From contig JAJEKV010000034.1 of NCBI GenBank assembly GCA_021234155.1, forward strand, positions 5,284,028 to 5,348,027: a stretch of 64,000 nt of DNA, in the 5' to 3' direction. Source of the stretch: Isoetes taiwanensis (Eukaryota > Streptophyta > Lycopodiopsida > Isoetales > Isoetaceae). Below the pieces are notes generated by a model. That model saw only the letters and a list, made by a program, of their open reading frames with translations. It was not told the origin of the DNA and ran no database searches. Shown here piece after piece: positions 47,628 to 57,059 of the stretch (positions are counted from its first letter, which is position 1; every line of letters begins with the position of its first letter). A program made the position numbers and the translations under genes.

Positions 47628-49242
47628 CCTTATCCTGACCAGATCATACACGCTCGGCAATAGTGGAAAGTATTGGGTTGTCCTCAGCGTCCTAAAGGAA
47701 ACAGGGCCCCCTCCGATAAGTGGAAGACCTTCGAGAAACTCTACAGATATGTTCTTCTGGAAGGCCAGGAAGATGATGAGGGAGAGGATGAAGATGAGAA
47801 GAAGAAGAGAACACCAAGAAATGGCAGGGAATCTCTCTCAGACCAGTATGACCTCATTCTTCGCACTGAGGCGGTCTGGGAGAAATGGACTGAGATATGG
47901 GCTCAATGGACAAGAGGCAAGCTGAAGGACAGCAATGGAGAATTGCCGTGCAGGCCGGACCCAAAGTTGTTCGACAAGCAATTCATGAAAAGTATACAGG
48001 GCCTGACGGACAAGGAAACGCTTGATCTACAGGGCAGAATCCTGGATGGAACAATCCTGCTAAGGAAAAGTAGAAGTTCAAAATTGCAGGACGCAAAGGA
48101 TTACGCCACAATCCTAAAGAGACGGCGTGCATTGGAAGAAGGCATCACAGAGTTCTGCAATGTTGCCTCCAATACATGCCATGATTTTGATTATTATAAG
48201 GAGAAGGCTGCGCTTTATGAGGAAGACATGAAGGAGTTGAACCGCCTATGTCAACCCTACATCAACACCAAGCTAAAGCGTAACGTCAAAACCCTCCCCT
48301 TCCCTGAACGTGCTATGGCAATTCTGAAGAGGAAGCTTGGATTCGGGGTGGTCCCATTTAAGACGGATGATAGCTCCCCTCCATTCCTGGTAACCTTGGG
48401 ACACAAGGGGTTTGGTGGTCTGGAACTGGCACCTGGGCCCGTGGCACTATTTGCCATCAATATAATCGAAGACCCCACCCTATTTTATGAAAAACCTGAC
48501 ATTGAACAGTGGTACAAGACGTGTCTGGACATGACCGAGCTGGATACTTTCAGTTTGCTTATCTTTTGCATGCCGGGCAATCAGACAACTGTTGTGTCAC
48601 AATCGGCAGCTGATATTAACTTCACCAACAAGATCTTGTATTCCATATATGAACTGGAACATAAGTGTAGACTTGGCCTGCCGAAGGCACCAAGTTTTGC
48701 CAATGTAGTTTTGGTTTTGGTTTCAAGATCGGCTGCAGACCTGGACAAGTGGTGGTCTAGCGAACACCACTATCTCGACAAGTTCATGATTTCTCAAGAG
48801 CAGATGGAACCCTAGAAGGGCGGCAGATTTATGGAGGATGTGCCATCGATGGACAAAGTCAGCACTGATGGTGCGACAGGTCCAATACATAGAATTCCTA
48901 TCCGGCCAAGAGTTATCAAGTACTTCATAACCAGCTTGGTCGAGGAAGATCAAATTGTATGCGAGTGGTACGTGAATTGGCCTGTTCTCTCAGGGGGCTA
49001 TGCTGTATGGAATGAAACCTATATCCGTGGTTGGAAATAAGGACATGGTTGAAACCATTTGGTCATACCTGGACCTGCTTCATGAGCATTTCAAAGGGAG
49101 GAAGACAAATGGAAGCAGTAAGGACGATGATGTCGAAGACAAACCTGACAGCCAGGGAGAGAAAGGTGACGGAGACGACAATGTCCAAGGTTTAGACGAC
49201 AACGCTGCCGAACTAATACTGGAGAATCTGAGATTGAGGCGA
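47628..49242 (+). pseudogene. FCP1/HAD-type gene, exon 4, long unknown helical region
   Basis: After the acceptor at 47627 the frame has one TAG (47661), then about 380 open codons to a TAG at 48813. It continues in the same frame (GGRFMEDVPSMDKVS...) to about 49038, where a one-base shift leads into NKDMVETIWSYLDLLHEHF and an acidic tail. The protein opens with an acidic/basic linker (DDEGEDEDEKKKR). It then has long charged helices (YATILKRRRALEEGITEF, YYKEKAALYEEDMKEL) and a mixed alpha/beta part (GFGGLELAPGPVALFAI, ANVVLVLVSRSAADLDKW). The later alternation of hydrophobic strands hints at a Rossmann-like fold, but I recognise no family. Both stops could come from CAG to TAG changes. Confidence 0.5.
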
Positions 49243-49262
49243 GTTCACTGTGCTCTCGGAGT

Positions 49263-49336
49263 GTTTCTCGACTCGCGAGTCGAGAAACCCTCTGGGTCTT
49301 TAGCTTTTTCTTTTCTCGACTCGTGAGTCGAGAAAA
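49263..49336. repeat. Palindrome pair inside short intron 4
   Basis: The ~128-bp intron (about 49243-49370, ending TTCATCATTCCAG) contains two copies. One is the perfect GTTTCTCGA...TCGAGAAAC at 49263-49288. The other is TTTTCTCGACTC-GT-GAGTCGAGAAAA at 49311-49336. Together they occupy about 40% of the intron. Confidence 0.95.
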
Positions 49337-49370
49337 CGTTTCCTATCTGACGTCTTTCATCATTCCAGGG

Positions 49371-50200
49371 ACATCGACTGCAACGAATCGGGATCATTGT
49401 CAATATCACATGAATCTGCTGACAGTTCACATCACGTGGAGGATACTGGATCCAAGAAAGGTAGTCAAGAGCAAGACAGTGCGGGCAGCAAGAAAGGACC
49501 TGAAAAAATAATGATCCCGCATATGGATCCCGATCAATCAGAAATCTAGTCAGAGCCAAACTCTAACTGGGATCCAGCGGGGCCCACCAAACTTATAATA
49601 TTTGACGTCAATGGAGTATTAGCTGCAGTATACCACGATAAAGACGTCCCTGAGATTAACACCTCGCAGATCCCGACAAAAACGGGGTCTAAAATCGTGT
49701 ATCCTCGACCTAGAGCAAAGGAGATTATTGAGTGGTGCGTGGAACGGGGATTCCAAGTGGCCATATGGTCTTGTATGGCAAAGAAAAATATTATCAATGT
49801 CCTTGGTGTGCTCGGCCTTCCTGTTTTGATGTTCAAGTTTGTTTGGGAAAACGAAAGGGTCGAGCATGTCGGGACCTCAATCCGGCCATCACAAAGGGAA
49901 GCCTATTATGGTGAAAAGGGCGACCGGACAGGGTTTATGAAGCATACCCGGACTTTAACAAACACAACACTTTGATCATAGACGACTCCGCCTACAAGTG
50001 CTATCATAACTTCGTGACAATGCAATCATTGCCAAGAGTTATCGACCCGGAAAGAGTATGAAAGCGGATAGGTGGTTGTCTTTCAAGCTCGTTCTGTCTT
50101 GGCGGAATCCACATTTTGCCATACTTGTGGCCGATGTGATTAGGAACTATCCAGCACCTCAAGGAGGTCGATCGGAGAGAGCTTAGCGATCATGAAAGCT
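49371..50200 (+). pseudogene. FCP1/NLI-interacting-factor-like HAD phosphatase domain, exon 5
   Basis: After a Ser/Asp/Lys-rich linker (one TAG at 49549) comes a HAD-type domain of the FCP1/SCP group. Motif I is LIIFDVNGVL at ~49590. The next segment is PRPRAKEIIEWCVERGFQVA with motif II IWSC (49710-49780). The segment VLMFKFVWENERVEH follows, and motif III/IV is HNTLIIDDSAYKCYHN (~49963-50010) after a frame change near 49870-49930. The family removes phosphate from proteins such as the RNA polymerase II tail, using an Asp nucleophile and a second Asp in DxDx(T/V). Here motif I is D-V-N, so the general acid/base Asp is Asn and activity is doubtful; plant paralogues with DLNG-type motifs are also known. 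The C-terminal end near 50060-50200 is uncertain because of another frame change. Confidence 0.7.
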
Positions 50201-50337
50201 ATGGGCGACAAATATTTTGGTGAACAAGAAGAGTGACCTCGCTTTCGGATAGTCGAATTGTGTGAATCTTGTAAAGAACGTGAAGAAATGTACTATATTT
50301 TCTAATGAATATACTTGTACATTGATTTTTTTTCGGC

Positions 50338-50611
50338 TTTCTCGATTTCGCGAGTCGAGAAAGGCATGCTTGTCCTGTTGATGAAACCATTTATATGTTT
50401 GTTTGTGTATTTGGATGCAGCCATAATCTGTAATGATAATGGTTGTACATTGGGTTTCCTGGGCCTTTCTCGACTCGCGAGTCGAGAAAGGCACTGCTTG
50501 TCTCGTTGATGAAACCATTTGTATGCTTCCGGGTGTGTGATTGGATGCAACCATATTCTAATGAAAATGGTTGTACTTTGAAAGGCCTTTCGACTCGCTT
50601 GAATGAGAAAG
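50338..50611. repeat. Palindrome cluster 3, 3' of the FCP1-type gene
   Basis: Copies at 50338-50362 (one imperfect arm), 50463-50492 (perfect 30-bp with GCCTTTC/GAAAGGC arms) and 50587-50611 (decayed on the right arm). Each lies in a ~110-bp direct repeat with the phrases TTGATGAAACCATTT, GTATG and TTGGATGCA, so the palindrome was amplified together with flanking DNA. Confidence 0.9.
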
Positions 50612-51337
50612 ACACTACTTGCCACGTGAATGGATGCAGTTATATTCTCCATTGTATTTTGAATTCACCATTCTTTTCTTCGTTTTGACTAATGATACCA
50701 TAATTGTTAATCATACTCTCCTTGCTCCGGTGGTTCAGCGAGCCACAGATCCCCACCAGCCACAGATCCTGTTCGGGCATCACGAGACCGCCGCTCCGGC
50801 GGCACAAATCAGCTCAAGGCGGCGAGAATACCGTTCGCAGCGCAGATCCAGCTCACGCTACACTCTTGCCCGGCCTTTGGGATAAGGTTGCTTTCGTGAA
50901 TCTGCGCCATGCATACGCCTTTCGGGATAAACACACAAAGAAATTTCGGAGCGGTCCGGAAAGCTCAAAGCATCTTGCAAGCATTGCATAACATCCACGG
51001 AGGTTGGGAAGGAGCATATTCGATGGCTGCGGGAGGAGAGTGGAAGTCGGGTGGACAAAGTCGGCCGGTAGCTCAGGAGGCACCTCCTCGTGAGGCATTC
51101 CACACTCTTGAGGTTGGCCCCAAGGTTCTGAGGCGACATGAAGAAGCGCCCTTAAGTTAACCCCTAAGGTGGACCACCTACGATGGCGTCTTGTGGTAAT
51201 GACAAGATCGCCATGGTCTCTGCGTCCAGATGTAAAATACATTGTACCTATTCAATTTATTAATAAAAATTCTTTTCAACTAGAATTTTGGTTTCAATCT
51301 TTAATGAATTTCCTTTGTTTGAGTTGCATTGTTCTTG
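50612..51337. other. No recognisable gene
   Basis: Includes a GC-richer stretch (50740-51170) with overlapping frames up to 129 codons on the minus strand. They lack domain features and I do not support them as genes. Confidence 0.4.
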
Positions 51338-51359
51338 TTCTCGACTCGCTATCCGAGAA
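51338..51359. repeat. Outlying decayed palindrome copy
   Basis: TTCTCGACTCGCTATCCGAGAA keeps the arms TTCTCG/CGAGAA with a damaged centre. It is the rightmost copy seen. Confidence 0.75.
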
Positions 51360-51462
51360 AACTGGAAGAAAGCTTGGATGCACACTAACAGACAAAAATT
51401 CGAATTAAGGACAGTTTTCAGGTCGGGGTGCTCCTTTTTGTGTAAAATAACAGGGTTCCTAA

Positions 51463-51719
51463 AAATGTTTTCTTGACAATTCCTTTTCTCATGGTTTTCT
51501 CTGGTTGAAAATGATTTTCTCTATTATAATCTTGAAAAGAGACATGTCTAATTTTCATATAGCATGAAAACCATAAATATAAGACGTGTCTTATATGAAT
51601 AGGACATGTCTTATTCGTAGTAATGTGAAAACAACTTTGTTAAGACACGTCTTATATATGAGTGGAGGCTAAAATGGTGTCTTAACAAAATGGGACAGCC
51701 ATAAAGTAAGACTATCATA
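51463..51719 (+). repeat. Direct repeat R1 (matches 53959-54220)
   Basis: About 257 bp, over 90% identical by eye to 53959-54220. It contains clustered near-palindromes of the type AAGAC(A/G)(T/C)GTCTTA, including ATAAGACGTGTCTTAT, AGGACATGTCTTAT and TAAGACACGTCTTA. Confidence 0.85.
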
Positions 51720-52550
51720 TGTTTTATTTGGTTTTAGTACATCTCCACAGTCCTATATTTTCTTCCGGGGGAAACCCCGTCAAAATTTGCGACATCATAT
51801 CTTAGCTTGTCATAGCCAATCAGAGCCCATAGCCACCGGATTTTCAACGTCTTAAAATAACAGAGAAGAAAGAGAAGAATCAATGGGAAAAGAAACATCA
51901 AAAATCAAATTTTCCTTGAAATATTGATGGCAGAATGATTGTTTGCATCAAGGATGGCATTTTCGAGCTCTTGCAGGTCGTTTTGGAGCTCCATTTCCTT
52001 CAAGCTTCGTTGTTATCCTTGATCAGGTAAAAATTTCTTATTTGGGTCTTTTTTTTGCAAATTGGGTTTGTAAATTGGTTGTGCTTTTCAAGGATTGGAG
52101 TTGGAAAGGGGATAGATTAGAAATTCGAATTGGATTAAGGAATTAATTTCAGCAAATGGGTTTGCAATCACTTGAAGAAATGGATCTTACAAACTAGATT
52201 CTTGAATCTGGCTCCAATTGGGTTAAAGAATAGGTTTTTAAATTGAATGTGGGTCAGCAATTTGTGTCTGGACTTTCGAATTGATGAGCCTGAGCCAAAG
52301 ATTTGCACAATTGGGTCTGAAATTTGGAGTTTGAGTATGCTTGCATCAGCCAGTTTGGGTCTCCAAATACTTTGTTGTTTGTATCAAATTTTGCTTGTTT
52401 GGGCATGCAATTCCGATTTGGATTCATAGAAGCAATCTTAGGCATATATACAGGTCCGAAAATTGATCAAGAAAGGCAAATCGAATTCCTAGTTTCAAGT
52501 TGTTTTGGTGCAGAACGAAATCTGATATTTGAATTTTTTTAAAGTACTTT
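51720..52550. other. No recognisable gene
   Basis: AT-rich spacer with TTGGGTTT-like phrases and short frames only; it lies between direct repeat R1 and the LINE remnant. Confidence 0.45.
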
Positions 52551-52551
52551 T

Positions 52552-53676
52552 TTGTTGCAAATAATGACAATACCCGGAGGACATGCAAGCGCCACGGATG
52601 CTTTGGACACTTTACGCCAATTCATCGGCATGAGAGTTAACTTGGCCAGAGCGAGGGTGCTGCTGGCTTTGGTCCCATCATCCGACACCACGCCTTCCCT
52701 CATTCACTTACCGGGGGTAGTGGAGGTGGCTCGATCTTATAAGTATTTGGGCATTGAGTTTTCTACTACCACACTTTGGGATGCATCCATCGGGTTATGG
52801 GTCTTTGCGGGTGGAAAGCCACAGTATCCAATGCAAAACAACGGTCAAGGCAAAATTTGTATGCATGGGGTCACGGGCACACTTGTTCGGGGCCTTGGTT
52901 GAGCCGGTCCTCCTCTATGGGGGGCGAAGTGTGGGGCCCGGTGATATCCCTCACCACTTGGAGCGATCTAGGCGGTCTGAGAAGGCCTTCTTGGCACGGG
53001 CAGGAGTGAAATCCACGGTCCCATATCGGATCTTGCTCCGGAGGAGGGGCTTCCTTCCATTCTGAGGAGAGGGCTGCTTATTTGGAGCGTCACATTATTT
53101 ACTTCGAGAAGGTGGTGGCTATGGATGAGCCCGCTGCCTTAACCTTGCTTTTGGCGATGGCGATGGGGCCCTTGGCGACTCAAAGCTTCTTTGGAAAGAC
53201 AAGCAAGCCCGATGGTTCTCGATGGATGGAATGCGAGGCACGGATGTGGACGGTGCATACAGAAGGAACGCTGACGCCTTGAAGCGATGCCGGATGCTTG
53301 CTTCATGGCCAAGCTTTGGGATGCAGAGGCCTACGTCACATGTCAAGGTGGCAAATTATCGGCGGCGGAGTTAATCCCATGCTCACGAGGGGCCCACACC
53401 ACTACCGCACACCCATCTACCCATGAAAAGCCGCGGGGTGATTGCTTCCATTAGCACATGTGCACACCACCTCCGCATTGAGACATGGAGATGGATTAGG
53501 GGGCTGCGTGAGGACAGAGTCGTCGGTCTTTGTCAGCGAGGGGTGCCATTGAGGATGAAAGTCCGCCCTCGGGCTTTGTCCGTGATGCGACGAGCATATC
53601 AGGGCTCGGTATGCTCGGTTAGTTGTGCCCCCATCGGGCCCTGCATGAGCTCTTTTGAGCCGCGGCCTCTGTAGGC
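52552..53676 (+). pseudogene. 5'-truncated LINE reverse transcriptase C-terminal part
   Basis: Shifted frames together read the end of a non-LTR ORF2: SYKYLGIEF (thumb-side phrase K-YLG), then VEPVLLYGG(E)VWGP, AGVKSTVPYRILLRRRGFLP and FEKVVAMDEP. Near 53470 comes HHLRIETWRWI, with Cys-containing phrases (GLCQRG) as in the terminal Cys/His motif of this LINE clade. At least two frameshifts and internal stops are present. The polymerase core (YADD) and endonuclease are absent. Confidence 0.75.
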
Positions 53677-53957
53677 TTGTTGGGATCGTACCTCAGGGGG
53701 AGGTAATGGATCTGTGGACTCGGTTATGCCCCACGTCCAGGCATTAACCTCAAATTTGTACTTGTGATTATGTATATAAGCGTGCGGTATGTCGACATCC
53801 TTATTGCTACTAAGGTTTTTCCCCCGAAAACCCTTCGGGGTGGGGGTTTTTTAATCCTGGTAGTAATATGCCTGCTGCTCTCTCTTTGTACTTGGGTCCC
53901 ATAGGCCAGTTGGTCTCCGTAGACGATAAAATCATATTCTATTCTATTCTATTCTTA
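52552..53957 (+). mobile_element. LINE remnant with ATTCT-repeat tail
   Basis: Coding remnant plus a ~280-bp 3' UTR containing a CCCCCGAAAACCC-TTCGGGGTGGGGG-type hairpin (about 53820-53850). It ends at an (ATTCT)n simple-repeat tail (53934-53957). This tail type, rather than poly(A), is known for some LINE clades. It stops directly at direct repeat R2. Confidence 0.7.
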
Positions 53958-53958
53958 T

Positions 53959-54220
53959 AAATGTTTGTTTTCTTGACAATTCTTTTTCTCATGGTTTTCT
54001 CATGGTTGAAAATGATTTTCTCTATTATAAGCTTGAAAAGAGACATGTCTAATTTTCATATAGCGTGAAAACCATAAATATAAGACGTGTCTTATATGAA
54101 TAGGACATGTCTTATTTGTAGTAATGTGAAAACAACTTTGTTAAGAAACGTCTTATATATGAAGTGGAGGCTAAAATGGTGTCTTAACAAAATGGGACAG
54201 CCATAAAATAAGACTATCAT
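53959..54220 (+). repeat. Direct repeat R2 (matches 51463-51719)
   Basis: Second copy of the ~260-bp repeat, starting right after the LINE tail. It has the same AAGACRYGTCTTA-type motifs, with a few substitutions and a 3-4 bp indel near its left end. Confidence 0.85.
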
Positions 54221-54369
54221 GTGAAAAGCGTCTAATCCTACCTAAAGAATGACATCAATTCGTTAAGTATAATAAGTGCCAATTGACAGAAGGCACTTAG
54301 TCCTACAAGAAATTTATCGCGGCGGCCAAGGCCGCTGCAAACATTTCTCTCTATTGATTTTAGTGACTT

Positions 54370-54870
54370 TCCCTCTACTGACTCACTTACTAATTAGAAC
54401 TCTGTTTGCCCTAGATTTTATGAAGATTTCCTTATGTTCCATAGGGATTCCCCATGATTCTCGTACAATTCCTCTAGGTTCTTCAAGATTCTCTTATGAT
54501 TTTGTTTGGTTTCCCAAGATTCTATAAAGATTACCCCAGATTCTCTTAAGATTCTGATGCATTCTGTAATATTCTATGAAAATTCCCCTAGATTCTCTAA
54601 GATTCTATCAAGATCCTCCTCGATGCTCTAACTTTCCTCTAGATTCCCCTAAATACCACGAAGATTCCATAGTATTATATAAAGGTTCCCCAGATTCTCA
54701 AAGATTCTATGAAGCTTCTCTAGGATTCTCTAAGATTCTATAAGGATTCTTTTATATTCTCTTAAGATTTGCCTAGATTTCTAAAGATTCTATCAAGTTT
54801 CCTCTAGATTTCCTAAGATTCTAGAAATATCTCACATAGGTTCTCTAAGATTCCGTGAAGATTTTCCATT
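54370..54870. repeat. AGATTCT-rich degenerate minisatellite
   Basis: About 500 bp of imperfect ~30-bp units built on AGATTCTCTAAGATTCTAT and AAGATTCCCCT. High divergence between units suggests an old array. No coding function. Confidence 0.85.
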
Positions 54871-56980
54871 TCGATTACATTGGCTCCAATGGCATTGAAA
54901 CAATTTGCCAGCGAGGCAGAAAGAAGAAGATTTCTAGAATGCTACAGTGCCACCTTACCCTTTCCACATTACTTATAGTGCCACTTCTTGGCACCTTCCT
55001 TAACCTACGCAAAAAGTTGGCACACATGTCAAAGTTTTTGAATAGAATGTTGGAACAACAAAATGTTGAGGTGTCAATTTTTAGAAAGAATTCATTAGTA
55101 ATAAATACACCTTGGGATATGTGTAAACAAGGCCTTAGAAGTATTAAAATCATTATCTAAACTATATTATCCAAAGTGTGAGAAATAAATAAGCCTTTGG
55201 ACACTGTCAAAAAATAGCTTCAAAAGTGTTACAAACGGATAAGCCTATGTGCCCACAAAACAAATAGGGATCCTTAGAGAATATTCTATAGGGATCTTTC
55301 CTATAGCAATTATATAGTTTAGATACTATTGCAAATGCGCAGTCTATTAATATCCAACATTTGATGATGTAATGTACAACATGCTTTTTTGGAGACGTAA
55401 GAATTCCTCTTTATGGCTATTTGGGCTGTAGGCCTAGAGCATATCATGGGATACGCTTGGGATCTTGAAATCTAGGCCATTGGACTCTAATTTTAAAATA
55501 CTAAGTGTCTAAATGTACCTAGAAAATCTAATCTAGCTGCCAAAATACTGCACGATAGACCTTAGATTTGTATACAAATCAATGTTAAATACGAGGTTGA
55601 CAAAATAAAAGGCAATATATGGTTTGCAAAATACTGAGATTTGTGTCTAAAAAAATTGCAAAAACATGGCCAAACCAATTTTAAGCCATGTATATGAAAC
55701 TGCATTGCCAAGAATTTGGGAATGCATGGCCATGAAGATCAGTTTCTCAGCAACCGTAAAACCACATCCATTCTTCTGCCATAGTTTCACCAGATTTTGC
55801 TCCTGTGCACAAGGGCAAAGGTAAAATATTGATAAGAAGCAAGATAACATGGACACTGAAACATACTGGTTAAGCCTCACATGGATATTTCCAATACATA
55901 CAATCCGTTGATCCAATGGTCAATAAAACTGGCATTGATTAGCCTACAAAATATGAGAGGCATAATGCCCTGGAACGAGGGTGTTATGCCCAATTATAAC
56001 AAACGAGGGCCGGAGGCCCAAGTTTATTATAGTAGGGCATAACACCTAAGTTCTAGAGTGTTATCCGCCTTAACAAACTGGGCCCGAGAGTTTTATGATG
56101 GTTTTTTGGTGGTTTTATGGTGGTTTCCATAACATGTTAGGTGTTTATGGCCATTTGGCATTAACTAGGTGTTTATGGCTTTTCAATGTGTTACTGAAGG
56201 GTAACACCACTGCAAGCAATGGCTGAAATCTGATCTCAGCTATAAAGCTTGAGGGCCAGGTTGTTAAGGTTGTAACACAACACTAAAATTTCTACCCCTC
56301 TTTAGTAGACAATGTTCTGCATTTTTCTGCTCAAGGAGCAGAACCATAAATTTCCTGCATATGTGACTGAAAGGGAACAAAACCAAAACCAACCCTTGGA
56401 GTTGAAGTGTCTTAAAAAAACTTAAGCTGCAATTCAAATACTCCACATTATAAGAGTCAGCAAAGCAATTACCCCGACTTTTCTTTGCTCATCTAGAAGA
56501 ACGGATTGTCTAGGTTGAGGTCAAAATCCAATTGGTTGCCGTTTGTTCTTCCTATTTGATTGCGCATGCAGATCTGATTTCATAGTGAAATGTTTTTTCT
56601 TGAAACCAAAAAACTAGGCTAGGACGAGCCATAAGCATTCCTTATCCTTACTGTTCAGTGTTTAGGTTGCAGATCTATGTTTGCACTAGATGCCATAGTA
56701 TATGTTACCATAAGTATTTCCTATTGAATGCCAGGTCTATAGACTTCTTTACCTTTGCCAAGCTTGAAATTTAGGTTTGGTTTCTATACATAAGAATTTG
56801 TAGACGGAAGGCGCTTACTTTTGTGGAATTTGTAATGTATTAAACTCTGCAGCAAAGGAGCTGTACATGAATCCAGTAAAAATGTGACAGGGAGCTTTGA
56901 AGCAGAACACAACACTAAATGCTTCGGCTGAACGTCATCACAAGGGTAAGCATCAATTCGCATAAAATTTCAACTTTGTG
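54871..56980. other. No gene recognised; hairpin at 55979-56045
   Basis: AT-rich DNA with short frames. GGGTGTTATGCCC (55979-55991) faces GGGCATAACACC (56033-56044), with GGGCCGGAGGCCC inside, forming a compact nested hairpin. Nothing else was recognised. Confidence 0.5.
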
Positions 56981-56984
56981 ATCA

Positions 56985-57055
56985 GCCTTTTCTCAATGTG
57001 GTATAGAATCCATGGCACAATTGTGGGTTCAATTCCCACATGTTCATGTTTGGTT
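56985..57055 (+). mobile_element. Possible SINE head (A and B box)
   Basis: An A-box-like GTGGTATAGAATCCATGG is followed ~20 bp later by the T-arm-like GTGGGTTCAATTCCCAC, a perfect 5-bp stem with a TTCAATT loop. Spacing is short for a tRNA gene but normal for plant SINE heads derived from a tRNA. No tail or target duplication was identified. Confidence 0.35.
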
Positions 57056-57059
57056 CGCG

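Noticed and set aside
50853-51242. 129-codon minus-strand frame in GC-rich DNA
   Set aside because: Overlapping frames on both strands of similar length and no domain features; probably chance openness in higher-GC sequence.
56985-57055. Functional tRNA gene
   Set aside because: Only a T-arm and an A-box-like segment are present. Spacing is too short for an anticodon arm and no acceptor stem closes.
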